DNA from: Bacteroidota bacterium
GTDB taxonomy: Bacteria; Bacteroidota; Bacteroidia; 2-12-FULL-35-15
NCBI GenBank assembly: GCA_005772895.1
Contig: SXIH01000037.1
Location: 1-64,000, forward strand
Length of the DNA: 64,000 bases
Reading direction: 5' to 3'
The position numbers and the translations under genes are program-made. Of this stretch, positions 19,235 through 28,270 are shown piece after piece. Below the pieces are notes generated by a model, which did not search any database, had not been told where the DNA came from, and saw only the letters and a program-made list of their open reading frames with translations. Position 1 is the stretch's first letter; each line of letters begins with the position of its first letter.

Positions 19235-20773
19235 ATGTTTGATTTTCATTTAGATACCGACAAACTTGTTTCGCAACTCACTTACAATGCGAAAGATCCG
19301 CTATTGTTTAATAGTGGATTTTTTCTTTTTTTCTTTTGTGTTTTTTTATTGGGTTATCAATTCTTATACAAACGCAAATTAACCCGCGTAGTATACTTTA
19401 CAATCTTCTCACTTTACTTTTTCTACAAGGCTTGCGGCTTTTATTTTGGATTTATTTTATTGTCTGCCGTTGTAGATTTTAATTTATCAAACTGGATTTA
19501 TACTGCAAAAACAGAAGGAAGAAAAAAGGCGATTCTGATTTTTAGTATTGCTATTAATCTTGGTTTGCTATTTTATTTCAAGTACACCGATTTTTTTATT
19601 GAAATTATTAACGACTTGAAAATAGGACAGGTAAAGCCTTTGAACCTTATTTTGCCAATCGGGATTTCGTTTTACACTTTCGAAAATTTGAGTTATACCA
19701 TTGATGTTTATAGAGGAAAATTTAAACCTGTTGCCAGTTTTTTAGATTATTGTTTTTTCCTTTCTTTCTTTCCAAAGCTGGTGATGGGGCCAATTGTAAG
19801 AGCTTCAGATTTTATTCCGCAAATCAGGAAAGACATTCACATCACAAAAGAGGATATTGCAAAAGGTCTGTATCTTATACTCGGAGGCTTGTTTAAGAAA
19901 GTTGTTATTTCCGATTATATCTATGTAAATTATGTTCAATACATTTTTGATGATCCTGCCCGACATTCGGGAATAGAATGTTTGATGGGAGTTTATGGAT
20001 ATGCAATGGTGATTTATTGTGATTTTTCCGGTTACTCCGATATGGCAATTGGTATGGCGCGTTGGATGGGCTTTACTATAAACGAAAATTTTGATTCACC
20101 TTATCAATCAAGCAGTATTACAGAATTCTGGCGAAGATGGCACATGTCACTTTCATCTTGGTTAAAAGATTATCTCTATATATCATTGGGTGGAAACAGA
20201 GTAGGGAAGTTTCGTCAGTATTTAAACTTGATGATAACGATGATACTTGGAGGTTTGTGGCACGGTGCACATTTTAACTTTATTGTCTGGGGTGCCATGC
20301 ACGGAGTGGCTTTGGCGTATGATAAAATGAGAATGTCTGTAAATGACCGTATAAATGCCTGGGCAGCTTCCCGCAGGAAAGTCAAAGATGAGCGTCCGAC
20401 CTTGCTTAAAAAGATAAATCGCTTCAGAAAGAAAGCAGGAGGAATTTTTATCACCTTTCATTTCGTTTGTCTGTGTTGGATCTTCTTTAAATCTTCGTCT
20501 TTTGAGGATGCCAAAATCATCATCAATCAGATTCTTTATAATTTTAATGGTTCGGCCTGGAAGCCAATGTTAGAGGCATATGGAATCGTATTTGGTGTAA
20601 TGCTGGTTGGTTACATCATTCACTTTTTACCAAAAGTATACGAAACATTTTCTGTGCTTGTGCTTTCAAAGATAACAATGGTGGGACGTATAGCCATTAT
20701 GCTAATCTTTATCTGGATCATAATCCAAGTAAAGCAAGCCGACCAGGTAATGCCTATTTATCTGCAGTTTTAA
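19235..20773 (+). CDS. MBOAT-family O-acyltransferase (AlgI/DltB-like)
   Basis: Multi-TM; LPIGISFYTFENLSYTIDVYRGK, SITEFWRRWHMSLSSWLKDYLYISLGGNR, GGLWHGAHFNFIVWGAMHG. Confidence 0.95.
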   Translation: MFDFHLDTDKLVSQLTYNAKDPLLFNSGFFLFFFCVFLLGYQFLYKRKLTRVVYFTIFSLYFFYKACGFYFGFILLSAVVDFNLSNWIYTAKTEGRKKAILIFSIAINLGLLFYFKYTDFFIEIINDLKIGQVKPLNLILPIGISFYTFENLSYTIDVYRGKFKPVASFLDYCFFLSFFPKLVMGPIVRASDFIPQIRKDIHITKEDIAKGLYLILGGLFKKVVISDYIYVNYVQYIFDDPARHSGIECLMGVYGYAMVIYCDFSGYSDMAIGMARWMGFTINENFDSPYQSSSITEFWRRWHMSLSSWLKDYLYISLGGNRVGKFRQYLNLMITMILGGLWHGAHFNFIVWGAMHGVALAYDKMRMSVNDRINAWAASRRKVKDERPTLLKKINRFRKKAGGIFITFHFVCLCWIFFKSSSFEDAKIIINQILYNFNGSAWKPMLEAYGIVFGVMLVGYIIHFLPKVYETFSVLVLSKITMVGRIAIMLIFIWIIIQVKQADQVMPIYLQF

Positions 20774-20790
20774 GAATATTCACAAAGATT

Positions 20791-20821
20791 TTTGCCAATT
20801 AAATACAAATCCCTATATTTG
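20791..20821 (+). promoter_or_regulatory. Bacteroidota promoter for rpmB (TTTG-N19-TATATTTG)
   Basis: -33 TTTG at 20791-20794 and -7 TATATTTG at 20814-20821. Confidence 0.75.
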
Positions 20822-20885
20822 CATCCCGATTTGTAAAAAATATCGGGGCGAAATTTAAAAAAGAACATATTTAATACAAAATACA

Positions 20886-21125
20886 ATGTCAAGAGTTTGC
20901 GAAATCACAGGAAAAAAAGCGATTGTAGGTAATAAAGTATCTCACTCAAACACTAAAACGAAACGTAAGTTCAATGTGAACTTACAAACTAAGAAATTCT
21001 ATTTACCTGAAGAGGATAAATGGATTACTATCCGTATCTCTACATCTGCTCTTAAAACAATCAACAAAAATGGAATCAGCGCTGTTGTTAAACAAGCAAG
21101 AGCTGAAGGCCACTTGAAAAAGTAA
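20886..21125 (+). CDS. rpmB: 50S ribosomal protein L28
   Basis: MSRVCEITGKKAIVGNKVSHSNTKTKRKFNVNLQ. Confidence 0.97.
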   Translation: MSRVCEITGKKAIVGNKVSHSNTKTKRKFNVNLQTKKFYLPEEDKWITIRISTSALKTINKNGISAVVKQARAEGHLKK

Positions 21126-21156
21126 TTATTACACAAGCGGTATAAATTATATATGG

Positions 21157-21187
21157 AAACGTTACTACTTTTGTAGTAACGTTTTTG
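21157..21187 (+). terminator. Rho-independent terminator after rpmB
   Basis: AACGTTACTAC TTTT GTAGTAACGTT TTT. Confidence 0.9.
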
Positions 21188-21232
21188 TTTTAATGAAACT
21201 TTGCTTTTGATTTCAAAAGCATTAGTTTCATT

Positions 21233-21252
21233 TATCCCGATGAAAATCGGGA
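21233..21252. repeat. ATCCCGAT-GAAA-ATCGGGAT palindrome
   Basis: Direct reading of tatcccgatgaaaatcgggatc. Confidence 0.7.
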
Positions 21253-21304
21253 TCTGTTTGTCGTTAAAAGGATATTAATTTGGATTACTTGTTAGTCTTT
21301 AAAA

Positions 21305-21322
21305 CCCCGATGGCTATCGGGG
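21305..21322. repeat. CCCCGAT-GGCT-ATCGGGG palindrome, same family as 21233
   Basis: Direct reading of ccccgatggctatcgggg. Confidence 0.7.
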
Positions 21323-21335
21323 GCTAGCTTCGTAC

Positions 21336-22742
21336 ATGAGACATTTATTAGAAATGAAAACCCTTATTTCAATCTTCCTTCTTGTATCCCTATCCGGCTT
21401 TTCCCAAAGCTACGATACAGATATACTCTCAAAAGAGTTCCATAAAGGGAGAAGAGATGCTTTGCGCAACTTCATGCCTGCAAATACATGTGCAGTTATT
21501 TTTGCAGGAGCAGAACGCCAACGTGCAAATGATACTAAGTTCATTTTTCATCAAGACCCAAATTTCTATTATCTCACAGGTTTAGTAGAGCCCAATGCAA
21601 TGCTCATTGTTTTTAAAGAAGAGCAAACTTATTACGATACAATAAAAGCAAATGAATTGATTTTTGTTCAGGACCGTGATGCAGCAAAGGAATCATGGAC
21701 AGGAAAAATTATGGGACAAAATGGAGTGATGATTCAATTAGGCTTTTCCGAAGTATTAATTAACAATCAATTTGCTGATTTTAAAGCCGATTTTGACCGT
21801 TTTGATAAAGTTTATCACTTAGAATTTGATGATGACGTTAGAGATAATAAAAACGATAAAGGCGATTTATATAGTCTTATCAAGCATTTTAGGTCGAAAA
21901 CCGCTAAGAGCAATAAAAACTCCGATAACCTTAATTTAGCTACATGGTTAGCAACTTTGAGAGAAATTAAGCAACCTGAAGAAATGGTTTTGATGCGTAA
22001 CGCCATTGATATGACTTGTTTGGCTCATGCAGAAATAATGAAAGCATTGGAACCTGGCATGAAAGAGTATCAGGCACAGGCAGTAGTAGAATACATGTTT
22101 AAAAATCAAGGTTCCGAATATGTTGGATACCCTTCTATTGTTGGAGGAGGGGAGAACTCCTGCATTTTGCATTATGAAACAAATAGAAAAAAATTAAGCA
22201 ATAAAGATCTATTGGTAATTGATGCTGGTGCAGAATATCATGGCTACACGGCTGATGTTACAAGGACTTTGCCAGTTGATGGCGTATTTTCTACCGAAGA
22301 AAAAATCATTTACAACATTGTTTTGGAAGCTCAGGAATCAGGAATTAAAGCCTGTGTAGCCGGAGCAGAGTTCAGAGCCGCACATAAGGCTGCAGTGGCG
22401 GTTATACAGAAACGATTGACAGAAAATGGCATTATTGCTAATCCTAACGACTTTTTAGATTATTTCTTTCACGGAACATCGCATTATTTGGGATTAGACG
22501 TGCACGACCCGGGAAACTACGGAAAACTGACTCCCGGGAATATTATTACGGTTGAACCTGGTGTTTATATCCCTTCAGGTTCCAAATGCGATCCAAAATG
22601 GTGGAATATTGGTGTCCGTATTGAAGACGATGTCCTTATTACTACTGGCGCACCTGAAGTATTATCAGATCATTTACCCAAAAAAGCGGAAGAAGTGGAG
22701 GCTTTAATGAAGGAAGAAAGTCTGTTTAATAAGATAAAATAG
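21336..22742 (+). CDS. Xaa-Pro aminopeptidase (M24B, aminopeptidase P family)
   Basis: DPNFYYLTGLVEPNAMLI; LLVIDAGAEYHGYTADVTRTLPVDG; FFHGTSHYLGLDVHDPG; TVEPGVYIP; GVRIEDDVLIT. Confidence 0.95.
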   Translation: MRHLLEMKTLISIFLLVSLSGFSQSYDTDILSKEFHKGRRDALRNFMPANTCAVIFAGAERQRANDTKFIFHQDPNFYYLTGLVEPNAMLIVFKEEQTYYDTIKANELIFVQDRDAAKESWTGKIMGQNGVMIQLGFSEVLINNQFADFKADFDRFDKVYHLEFDDDVRDNKNDKGDLYSLIKHFRSKTAKSNKNSDNLNLATWLATLREIKQPEEMVLMRNAIDMTCLAHAEIMKALEPGMKEYQAQAVVEYMFKNQGSEYVGYPSIVGGGENSCILHYETNRKKLSNKDLLVIDAGAEYHGYTADVTRTLPVDGVFSTEEKIIYNIVLEAQESGIKACVAGAEFRAAHKAAVAVIQKRLTENGIIANPNDFLDYFFHGTSHYLGLDVHDPGNYGKLTPGNIITVEPGVYIPSGSKCDPKWWNIGVRIEDDVLITTGAPEVLSDHLPKKAEEVEALMKEESLFNKIK

Positions 22743-22781
22743 CTTTTTTATTAGTGTTTGAGCTATATTTCATCAAATATA

Positions 22782-22812
22782 TTGTGCATTTCAATTAAAA
22801 ATTTTACATTTG
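22782..22812 (+). promoter_or_regulatory. Bacteroidota promoter for rpmG (TTG-N20-TACATTTG)
   Basis: TTG at 22782 and TACATTTG at 22805-22812. Confidence 0.65.
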
Positions 22813-22841
22813 CACTCCAATTTTGAAAAACAATAAATAAA

Positions 22842-23024
22842 ATGGCAAAAAAAGGCAGCAGAATTCAGGTGATTATGGAATGTACTGAGCACAAAGACAG
22901 CGGTATGCCGGGAACGTCTCGTTACATTACTACTAAGAACAAAAAGAACACCACCGAAAGATTAGAGTTGAAAAAATACAACCCTATCTTGAAGAAAGTA
23001 ACTCTTCACAAAGAAATTAAATAA
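22842..23024 (+). CDS. rpmG: 50S ribosomal protein L33
   Basis: [48 protein letters not shown]. Confidence 0.97.
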   Translation: MAKKGSRIQVIMECTEHKDSGMPGTSRYITTKNKKNTTERLELKKYNPILKKVTLHKEIK

Positions 23025-23094
23025 TCTGGTTTAAGTAAAGGTCTTGAGTGTATAACTCAAAACTCAAAACTTATAACTCAAAACTCATAATAAA

Positions 23095-23250
23095 ATGGCT
23101 AAAAAGGTTGTCGCAACACTTAAATCTGGTAAAGGAAATAACTTTACAAAAGTGATAAAAATGGTAAAATCAGCAAAAACTGGTGCTTATTCATTCAAAG
23201 AAGAAATCGTTCACAACGATCACATCAAAGATTTTTTATCTAATAAATAA
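23095..23250 (+). CDS. DUF4295-family small basic protein (51 aa), absent from the ORF track
   Basis: Manual translation: MAKKVVATLKSGKGNNFTKVIKMVKSAKTGAYSFKEEIVHNDHIKDFLSNK*, between rpmG and ftsY. Confidence 0.9.
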   Translation: MAKKVVATLKSGKGNNFTKVIKMVKSAKTGAYSFKEEIVHNDHIKDFLSNK

Positions 23251-23272
23251 TCTTATTGATAAATTCATTACT

Positions 23273-23304
23273 AAAGGCTTCTCCAGATAAGGAGGAGCTT
23301 TTAT
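23273..23304 (+). terminator. Probable Rho-independent terminator
   Basis: AAAGGCTTCTCC agataa GGAGGAGCTTTT. Confidence 0.6.
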
Positions 23305-23355
23305 TGTTTTTAGTAAAGACATTTATAATTTATAATTTATAATTTTCTATCCCTG

Positions 23356-24309
23356 ATGGGTATTTTTAGTTTTTTTAGTAAAGAGAAAAGGGAAAGTCTT
23401 AACAAAGGCCTTTTCGTCACCAAACAAAGCTTTTTCAGTAAAATGGCCAATGCCATAATGGGAAAAGCTACCATTGATGATGAAGTGCTTGAAAGTCTGG
23501 AAGAAATCCTAATGACTTCAGATGTTGGTGTGGATACATCTTTGCGCATTATCGAAAAAATTAAAGAGCGTGTTGCTAAAGAACGAAAAGTAGAAACAGA
23601 AAAACTTAACGATATTTTAAGAGAAGTAGTTGCTGAGTTATTGGTTTCAAACGGACAAGAAGATAAAGCGGATTTTGAAACACCAGAAGGCAAAAAACCT
23701 TATGTTATAATGGTTGTGGGAGTGAATGGAGTTGGTAAAACAACCACTATCGGAAAACTTTCTCATCAATTCAGAAACGCAGGAAAAAAAGTTGTGATTG
23801 GTGCTGCCGATACATTCCGTGCAGCAGCAGTTGATCAAATTAAAATTTGGGCTGATAGAACAGATGCTGTTTTAGTTTCTCAAGGGATGAATGCTGATCC
23901 TGCTTCTGTTGCATTTGATACGCTAACATCTGCTGTTGCAAAAGGTGCTGATGTTGTGATTATTGATACTGCCGGTCGGTTACACAACAAAGTAAATTTA
24001 ATGAATGAGCTTACCAAAATAAAAAATGTTATGAAGAAAGTCATTCCCGATGCTCCTCATGAAATTTTATTGGTGTTGGATGGTTCAACCGGACAAAATG
24101 CAATTGAGCAGTGTAAGCAATTTACAGCAGCCACAGATGTGAATGCATTAGCGATAACAAAATTAGATGGAACCGCTAAAGGTGGCGTGGCAATTGGTAT
24201 TTCCGATTCATTCAAAATTCCGGTGAAGTATATAGGAGTGGGTGAAGGAATGGAAGACTTGCAAGTGTTTAACAAACATGAATTCGTTGATTCATTGTTT
24301 AAACAATAA
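23356..24309 (+). CDS. ftsY: Signal recognition particle receptor FtsY
   Basis: VVGVNGVGKTTTIGKLSHQFRNAGKKVVIGAADTFRAAAVDQIKIW; DTAGRLHNK; TKLDGTAKGGVAIG. Confidence 0.97.
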   Translation: MGIFSFFSKEKRESLNKGLFVTKQSFFSKMANAIMGKATIDDEVLESLEEILMTSDVGVDTSLRIIEKIKERVAKERKVETEKLNDILREVVAELLVSNGQEDKADFETPEGKKPYVIMVVGVNGVGKTTTIGKLSHQFRNAGKKVVIGAADTFRAAAVDQIKIWADRTDAVLVSQGMNADPASVAFDTLTSAVAKGADVVIIDTAGRLHNKVNLMNELTKIKNVMKKVIPDAPHEILLVLDGSTGQNAIEQCKQFTAATDVNALAITKLDGTAKGGVAIGISDSFKIPVKYIGVGEGMEDLQVFNKHEFVDSLFKQ

Positions 24310-24315
24310 AATAAA

Positions 24316-25626
24316 GTGAAGACTAAGACACTTAAGAAAAATAAAGTCAACGTTGTAACATTAGGTTGCTCCAAAAATATCGTGGATAGCGAAGTTTTGA
24401 TGGGACAATTAAAAGCTAACAACTTTGATGTACAACACGAAAGCACCGATGATGATTCAAGTATTGTAATCATTAATACTTGCGGATTTATTGATAATGC
24501 AAAACAGGAAAGCATTGATACTATCATTCGTTATGCAGATGCTAAAACTGCCGGATTGGTAGATAAAGTATACGTTACAGGCTGTTTGAGTGAACGCTAT
24601 AAACCCGAATTACAAAAAGAAATTCCGAATGTTGACGGATATTTTGGTACTCGCGAATTACCCCGTTTATTAAAAACATTAAAAGCAGATTATAAACACG
24701 AATTAGTTGGCGAAAGATTATTAACTACTCCGCATCATTTTTCTTATTTCAAAATTTCTGAAGGATGCGACAGACCTTGTTCTTTCTGTGCTATTCCTTT
24801 GATGCGCGGGAAACACATTTCCAAACCAATTGAAGAATTAGTAAAAGAAGCAAAGCATTTAGCGAAAAACGGAACAAAAGAGTTGATGCTGATTGCGCAG
24901 GATTTGACGTATTACGGTTTGGATATTTACAAAAAAAGAAATCTTTCAGAATTATTAAAGCAACTTTCCGATGTGAATGGAATTGAATGGATCCGTTTAC
25001 ACTATGCATTCCCGGCTGGTTTTCCTATGGATGTATTGGATGTGATGAACGAAAGAAAAAACATTTGTAATTATTTGGATATGCCTTTGCAACATATTAG
25101 CGATAATATGCTGAAGAGTATGAGAAGAGGAACTACTAAACAAAAAACAATTGATTTGGTAAATCAAATCCGTGATAAAGTTCCCGGAATAGCAATCAGA
25201 ACTACACTAATTGCTGGTTATCCGGGCGAAACAAAAAAAGATCATGAAGAAATGTTGGAGTGGGTAGAACAATCCCGCTTCGAACGATTAGGAATTTTTG
25301 CATATTCTCATGAAGAAAATACACATGCTTATTTATTAAAAGATGATGTTACAGCAAAAATAAAACAGGCACGTACTGAAGCAGTAATGGCTCTGCAAAT
25401 GGGAATCTCATACGACTTAAACCAAAAGAAAATTGGTAAAATTTACAAAGTATTATTCGATAAAAAAGAAGGAGATTATTTCATTGGCCGCACCGAATTC
25501 GACTCTCCGGAAGTTGATAATGAAGTTTTGGTTAAAGCTGATAAAGATTACGTAAGGGTAGGAGATTTCGCAAACGTAAAAATTACATCGGCAGAGGATT
25601 ACGATTTATATGGAGAAGTAGTGTAA
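24316..25626 (+). CDS. rimO: Ribosomal protein S12 methylthiotransferase RimO
   Basis: VTLGCSKNIVDSEVLMGQL; SEGCDRPCSFCAIPLMRGKHISKPIEELVKEAK; GTG start. Confidence 0.96.
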   Translation: MKTKTLKKNKVNVVTLGCSKNIVDSEVLMGQLKANNFDVQHESTDDDSSIVIINTCGFIDNAKQESIDTIIRYADAKTAGLVDKVYVTGCLSERYKPELQKEIPNVDGYFGTRELPRLLKTLKADYKHELVGERLLTTPHHFSYFKISEGCDRPCSFCAIPLMRGKHISKPIEELVKEAKHLAKNGTKELMLIAQDLTYYGLDIYKKRNLSELLKQLSDVNGIEWIRLHYAFPAGFPMDVLDVMNERKNICNYLDMPLQHISDNMLKSMRRGTTKQKTIDLVNQIRDKVPGIAIRTTLIAGYPGETKKDHEEMLEWVEQSRFERLGIFAYSHEENTHAYLLKDDVTAKIKQARTEAVMALQMGISYDLNQKKIGKIYKVLFDKKEGDYFIGRTEFDSPEVDNEVLVKADKDYVRVGDFANVKITSAEDYDLYGEVV

Positions 25627-25674
25627 TCATCGATTTCTTTTTTATTTTTTAAAGAAAGAGATTACATTAGTGTT

Positions 25675-26067
25675 ATGTTGAAAATCGTTAATATTAACAA
25701 AACAGAAATTTATCCTACCATTATTATGGATAAGGAAAATGGAGTTTTTGAAATCAAAGGTGTTTCTCTTCCTTTAGATGGTAAAGATTTATATCAACCC
25801 GTTCTTGATTTTTTAGATGAGTATTCTCAAAACCCAAATAAGATTACTCTTTTTGTTTTTAATCTTACCTATTTCAATATTTCTTCTTCCAAAATGTTTT
25901 TATACATGCTTTATAAGCTGAAAGAATTGCATGATTCGGGGAGAACAGTTGTTGTTATTTGGTCGTATGATGATGATTTTATTCGTGAAGCTGGAGAAGA
26001 TTATCAACAAATGGTGGATGTGCCTTTTCAGTTTAAAGAAGTTTTTGAAGGCCGGCTAGTTGTTTAA
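25675..26067 (+). CDS. DUF1987 / SiaC-family regulatory phosphoprotein
   Basis: TEIYPTIIMDKENGVFEIKGVSLPLDGKDLYQPVLDFLDEYSQNP; YFNISSSKMFLYMLYKLKELH. Confidence 0.85.
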   Translation: MLKIVNINKTEIYPTIIMDKENGVFEIKGVSLPLDGKDLYQPVLDFLDEYSQNPNKITLFVFNLTYFNISSSKMFLYMLYKLKELHDSGRTVVVIWSYDDDFIREAGEDYQQMVDVPFQFKEVFEGRLVV

Positions 26068-26627
26068 ATTTTTCCATCCTGCATCATTAGTTTTGTTTTC
26101 AAAACTGCAGCTACAGTCAAGCTATCTGTAATTTTTCCTTCTTCAACCATTTTATACAGCTCATTAAAATGAAGTTTTTTCACTTCCAATTGTTCTGTGT
26201 CTTCCGGCTCCGCTTTTCCAAAACTCAATTCTTGCGCTATGTATAAAATGCAAAATTCATCGCTGGCCGAATTACTTAAATGCATTTCCTGAATTTTTGT
26301 CCATTTGGTTGCTGTAATCCCTGTTTCTTCCAACAATTCACGTTTAGCTGATTCCAATGGTTCTATATCCCATTTCCCACCACCTTCTGGTATTTCCCAA
26401 GAATACTGATTAATTGGATAACGATATTGTCCCACAATCCAAGTATTATAGTCTTTATCCAAAGCCAAAACACCTAAAGCCATATTTTTAAAATTAATTA
26501 CCGAATACGTTCCCGGATTTCCATTTGGATTAAGTATATCGTGCTTTGTTAGGCCTATCCATGGTGAATCGTAAATTTTTTCGGATTTTAATGTTTTCCA
26601 GGGATTTATTGATTCATTAGTAGTCAT
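26064..26627 (-). CDS. NUDIX hydrolase (ADP-ribose pyrophosphatase-like)
   Basis: EIPEGGGKWDIEPLESAKRELLEETGI Nudix box. Confidence 0.92.
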   Translation of the reverse strand: MTTNESINPWKTLKSEKIYDSPWIGLTKHDILNPNGNPGTYSVINFKNMALGVLALDKDYNTWIVGQYRYPINQYSWEIPEGGGKWDIEPLESAKRELLEETGITATKWTKIQEMHLSNSASDEFCILYIAQELSFGKAEPEDTEQLEVKKLHFNELYKMVEEGKITDSLTVAAVLKTKLMMQDGKI

Positions 26628-26728
26628 AGCTCTCTTTTTTCACAAATTTAATGCAATTAATCTTTTTGCATTCATAATTTATAATCTATCATTTATAATT
26701 CCCATTTCCTTACCTTTACAAAGCAATT

Positions 26729-28270
26729 ATGACGCTTAAAAAACACCATATTTCCTTTGAAGAAACAAAGCAGTTCCCAAAACTGTTTTTAGATTATATA
26801 AACGGAGAATCAAAGCTCCGTTCTTTCTATTCTTATAGGCCTGAAATTGATTCTTTTAAAAAAACGATAGAAGATAAAAGCAAAGAAAATACTAACAGAA
26901 AATTATTGGTTGAAGTACTGAATGCTCAGTATTCAAAAATCCCGGAAAACTTATCAGTAAAAAACAATATCAATTTTTTACTTGATAAAAATACCTTTAC
27001 CGTTTGTACTGGTCACCAACTTTGCTTATTTACCGGGCCGCTTTATTTCATCTATAAAATTATCTCTACAATAAATTTAGCCGAAGCATTAAAGAAAAAG
27101 TATCCGGAAAATAATTTTGTTCCTGTTTATTGGATGGCTAGCGAAGATCACGATTTTGATGAAATAAGTTCAATTAATTTATTCGGTAAAAAAATAAAAT
27201 GGAGTCTGGATGCAAAAGGTGCTGTTGGCAAATTAAATCCATCATCACTAAATGCTGTAATTGATGAATTAAAGCAAATACTTGGCGATTCTCCTAATGC
27301 TAAGGAATTAATTCAACTCTTTTCAGATGCTTACCTTAAAAATGTTACTATTGCTGATGCTACACGTTATATGGTAAGTCAGTTATTTTCAAACTACGGT
27401 TTGGTAATTTTGGATGCAGATGATATTCGTTTAAAATCTGAGTTTTCAGATATTATTAAAGATGACATATCAAATAATACCAACTTTAAAATTGTAAACA
27501 AAACCATTGAGGAGCTTGAAAAAATCGGGCATAAAGCACAAGTCAACCCGCGGGAAATAAATTTGTTTAAACTTTCCGAAAATAGCCGCACAAGGATTGA
27601 AGTTGCCTCATCAGAAACATTAAACTATAAAACAGATGAATATAGTCCCAATGTTGTACTTCGTCCATTGTATCAGCAAAAAATTTTACCAAATTTAGCT
27701 TATGTTGGCGGGCCCGGAGAAATTGTATATTGGTTGGAATACAAAGCGATGTTCGATTACCACAAAATTAATTTCCCGGTTTTAATGCCCCGTAATTTTG
27801 CTTTGCTTAGCGATGAAAAAGCAGAACAGCAAATGCAAAAATTGGGAATATCAAAAGCTGATTTGTTTAAAGATATCGATCAATTAACAAAAGAATTTGT
27901 AAGTAGAAATGCCAGCTCAGATGTTTCATTAAAAGAGCAGGAACAAAAACTTACAATGATGTTTAGCGAATTGGCTTCTAAAGTAAGTGCTGTAGACATA
28001 ACTTTAAAAGCAAGTGTTGAAGCAGAGTTTCAAAAAGCATTGGCTAGTTTAAAAAATATTGAGAATAAATTAATAAAGTCGGAGAAACAAAAGCAAGAAA
28101 CAAATATCAATCAAATTAAAAAGTTAAAGGATAAATTTTTGCCTGAAGGAATTTTACAAGAGCGTCATGATAATTTCGCTCCGTATTATTTAAAATCAGA
28201 GAAAAATTTTATTTCTGATTTGAAAGAAGCTTTTGAACCATTTGAATTTAAAATGTTGATAGTAGAATAG
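26729..28270 (+). CDS. bshC: Bacillithiol biosynthesis cysteine-adding enzyme BshC
   Basis: CTGHQLCLFTGPLYFIYKIISTINLAEAL; VPVYWMASEDHDFDEIS; LAYVGGPGEIVYWLEYKAMFD. Confidence 0.95.
   Translation: MTLKKHHISFEETKQFPKLFLDYINGESKLRSFYSYRPEIDSFKKTIEDKSKENTNRKLLVEVLNAQYSKIPENLSVKNNINFLLDKNTFTVCTGHQLCLFTGPLYFIYKIISTINLAEALKKKYPENNFVPVYWMASEDHDFDEISSINLFGKKIKWSLDAKGAVGKLNPSSLNAVIDELKQILGDSPNAKELIQLFSDAYLKNVTIADATRYMVSQLFSNYGLVILDADDIRLKSEFSDIIKDDISNNTNFKIVNKTIEELEKIGHKAQVNPREINLFKLSENSRTRIEVASSETLNYKTDEYSPNVVLRPLYQQKILPNLAYVGGPGEIVYWLEYKAMFDYHKINFPVLMPRNFALLSDEKAEQQMQKLGISKADLFKDIDQLTKEFVSRNASSDVSLKEQEQKLTMMFSELASKVSAVDITLKASVEAEFQKALASLKNIENKLIKSEKQKQETNINQIKKLKDKFLPEGILQERHDNFAPYYLKSEKNFISDLKEAFEPFEFKMLIVE

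Noticed and set aside
23337-24527. ORFs 23337-23693(-), 23647-23838(-), 24057-24527(-)
   Set aside because: Antisense to ftsY/rimO; Ser/Leu/Ile-rich translations mirror the sense codons.
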